Shown here: in pieces, positions 4,864 through 5,753 of the stretch | How positions within the stretch are numbered: position 1 is the stretch's first letter | Layout of the letters: every line of letters begins with the position of its first letter | Assembly: GCA_021786215.1 (NCBI GenBank) | Contig: JAJYNT010000270.1 | Location: 1-5,753, forward strand | DNA from: Chloroflexota bacterium | GTDB lineage: Bacteria; Chloroflexota; UBA6077 | Direction of reading: 5' to 3' | DNA length: 5,753 nt | Notes under the pieces: model-generated | Databases searched by the model: none | The model's input: only the letters and a program-made list of their open reading frames with translations | Told to the model about the DNA's origin: nothing | Program-made: the position numbers and the translations under genes

Positions 4864-5753
4864 ATGCTCACCGGCGATCAGCGTACTGGAGAACACCTTG
4901 AAGGCACCACAGGGAAGGCCGCCAACTCTCCCTCCGGCACCGCGGCACCGGCGAGGCTCGGGAGCGCAGCCCGTGCCCATAGCCTTCTCGGCCAGTTAAG
5001 CTGGGCGTACGACGCTGTAGCCGTTCGCATCTCGATCGTTTCCCTGGCCTTGCTGGTGCTGCTGGTTGGGCTGCAGGTCTTCTACAGGTACGTGCTCGAC
5101 CATCCGCTTACCTGGACGGAGGAGATCGCGACCTACGTCTTTGCCTGGATGATCTTCTTCGGTGCAACCGTCAGCATACGACACGAGACCGCTCCAGCTT
5201 TGCACATCCTCATAGATCGTCTCTCGCCCGGGCCGACGGAGGTGATCGAGAACCTGGCCAACCTGATCGGCCTCGGCCTCGGCGCGATAATCACCTGGCA
5301 GAGCCTCGAGATGATAACTACTACGCTGATGCATCAGCTCACGCCGGCTCTGCAGATCCCGGTGGCCTATCCCTTCCTGGTGATGCCGATTGCTGGCATC
5401 GGGTTCGTCCTCCACTATCTGGCCAGGGTCTCCAAGCCACTCCAGGGAACTGGCCCAGCGGTTCGGCGCCTCGCCATCTCCTTAGCTCTTGCGGTGGTGG
5501 TGTTCGCCATACCGCAAATTATCCCTTCCGAATGGGCAAATCTGGCTCTGATCGTCGCGCTGGTCCTGGGATTCGCTATCGGATTGCCGGTAGCCCTGGT
5601 ATTGATATTTGCGGTCCTCTACACCCTGATGACCCAGGGCGATCAACCGCTCTCGATCATCCCGAGCACCCTGTTCACCGGGGCCAACAACGTTCTGCTA
5701 ATGGCCGTTCCTTTCTTTATGCTCACCGGGGCAACAATGCAGACGGGAGGACT
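4864..5753 (+). CDS. Fused TRAP permease DctQM, 3' end outside the window
   Basis: A single open frame of 296 codons reaches the right edge without a stop. It encodes the whole small TRAP subunit followed by the beginning of the large one. After a polar N-terminus (~1-52) come the DctQ part with helices at ~53-73, 88-104, 127-150 and 167-187, including QVFYRYVLDHPLTWTEE (71-87) and TPALQIPVAYPF (160-171). A further hydrophobic segment lies at ~203-216. The DctM part starts near residue 224, with GFAIGLPVAL (236-245) and VPFFMLTG (282-289), typical of the DctM N-terminus. Fused QM proteins are known, for example SiaQM of Haemophilus influenzae, where an extra helix joins Q to M; the segment at 203-216 probably does this here. 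The permease would import the DctP-bound substrate using an ion gradient, usually sodium. It begins 127 bases after dctP and is probably co-transcribed. ATG 4819 would add 15 residues. Most of DctM is missing, so its completeness is unknown. Confidence 0.9.
   Translation, partial: MLTGDQRTGEHLEGTTGKAANSPSGTAAPARLGSAARAHSLLGQLSWAYDAVAVRISIVSLALLVLLVGLQVFYRYVLDHPLTWTEEIATYVFAWMIFFGATVSIRHETAPALHILIDRLSPGPTEVIENLANLIGLGLGAIITWQSLEMITTTLMHQLTPALQIPVAYPFLVMPIAGIGFVLHYLARVSKPLQGTGPAVRRLAISLALAVVVFAIPQIIPSEWANLALIVALVLGFAIGLPVALVLIFAVLYTLMTQGDQPLSIIPSTLFTGANNVLLMAVPFFMLTGATMQTGG

Noticed and set aside
4996..5415. 139-codon minus-strand frame opposite dctQM
   Set aside because: Polar product with no family resemblance; the plus strand carries clear DctQ motifs here.

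Overview
The window is GC-rich bacterial DNA holding three complete genes and one gene cut by the right edge. Nothing in it fixes the species. The TRAP solute-binding protein is a lipoprotein (lipobox LFGC) with an Ala/Pro/Gln linker between the lipidated Cys and the binding domain. That layout fits a single-membrane bacterium. Together with the base composition it suggests Chloroflexota or a similar monoderm lineage; this is inference, not proof.

Left part (1-2519): a short gene-free stretch (1-173) ends in a perfect 13-bp GC-rich hairpin. It lies just downstream of a full-length comEC on the minus strand (174-2519). ComEC is the inner-membrane channel for DNA uptake in natural transformation. 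All three usual parts are present (OB-fold, competence membrane domain, C-terminal metallo-beta-lactamase-like domain), but the metal-binding signature of the last domain is almost entirely substituted, so the nuclease is probably inactive.

Middle (2520-2781): a divergent regulatory region between comEC (minus) and a GntR-family gene (plus). It is more AT-rich than its surroundings. It holds a good promoter for the regulator (perfect TATAAT) and a weaker possible promoter for comEC.

Right part (2782-5753): an apparent transport unit on the plus strand. It consists of a GntR/FCD transcription regulator, then a 191-bp gap with an imperfect 22-bp dyad and a weak promoter, then dctP (lipid-anchored TRAP solute receptor). 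After dctP come a strong hairpin without a T-tract and a dctQM gene in which the small (Q) and large (M) TRAP membrane subunits are fused in one frame. The gene is cut off at the window end. The likely logic is that the receptor captures an organic acid outside the membrane and the fused QM permease imports it with an ion gradient. The neighbouring FCD regulator probably senses the substrate or a metabolite of it and controls the unit. The substrate cannot be named from sequence alone. I see no RNA genes, mobile elements or CRISPR arrays.
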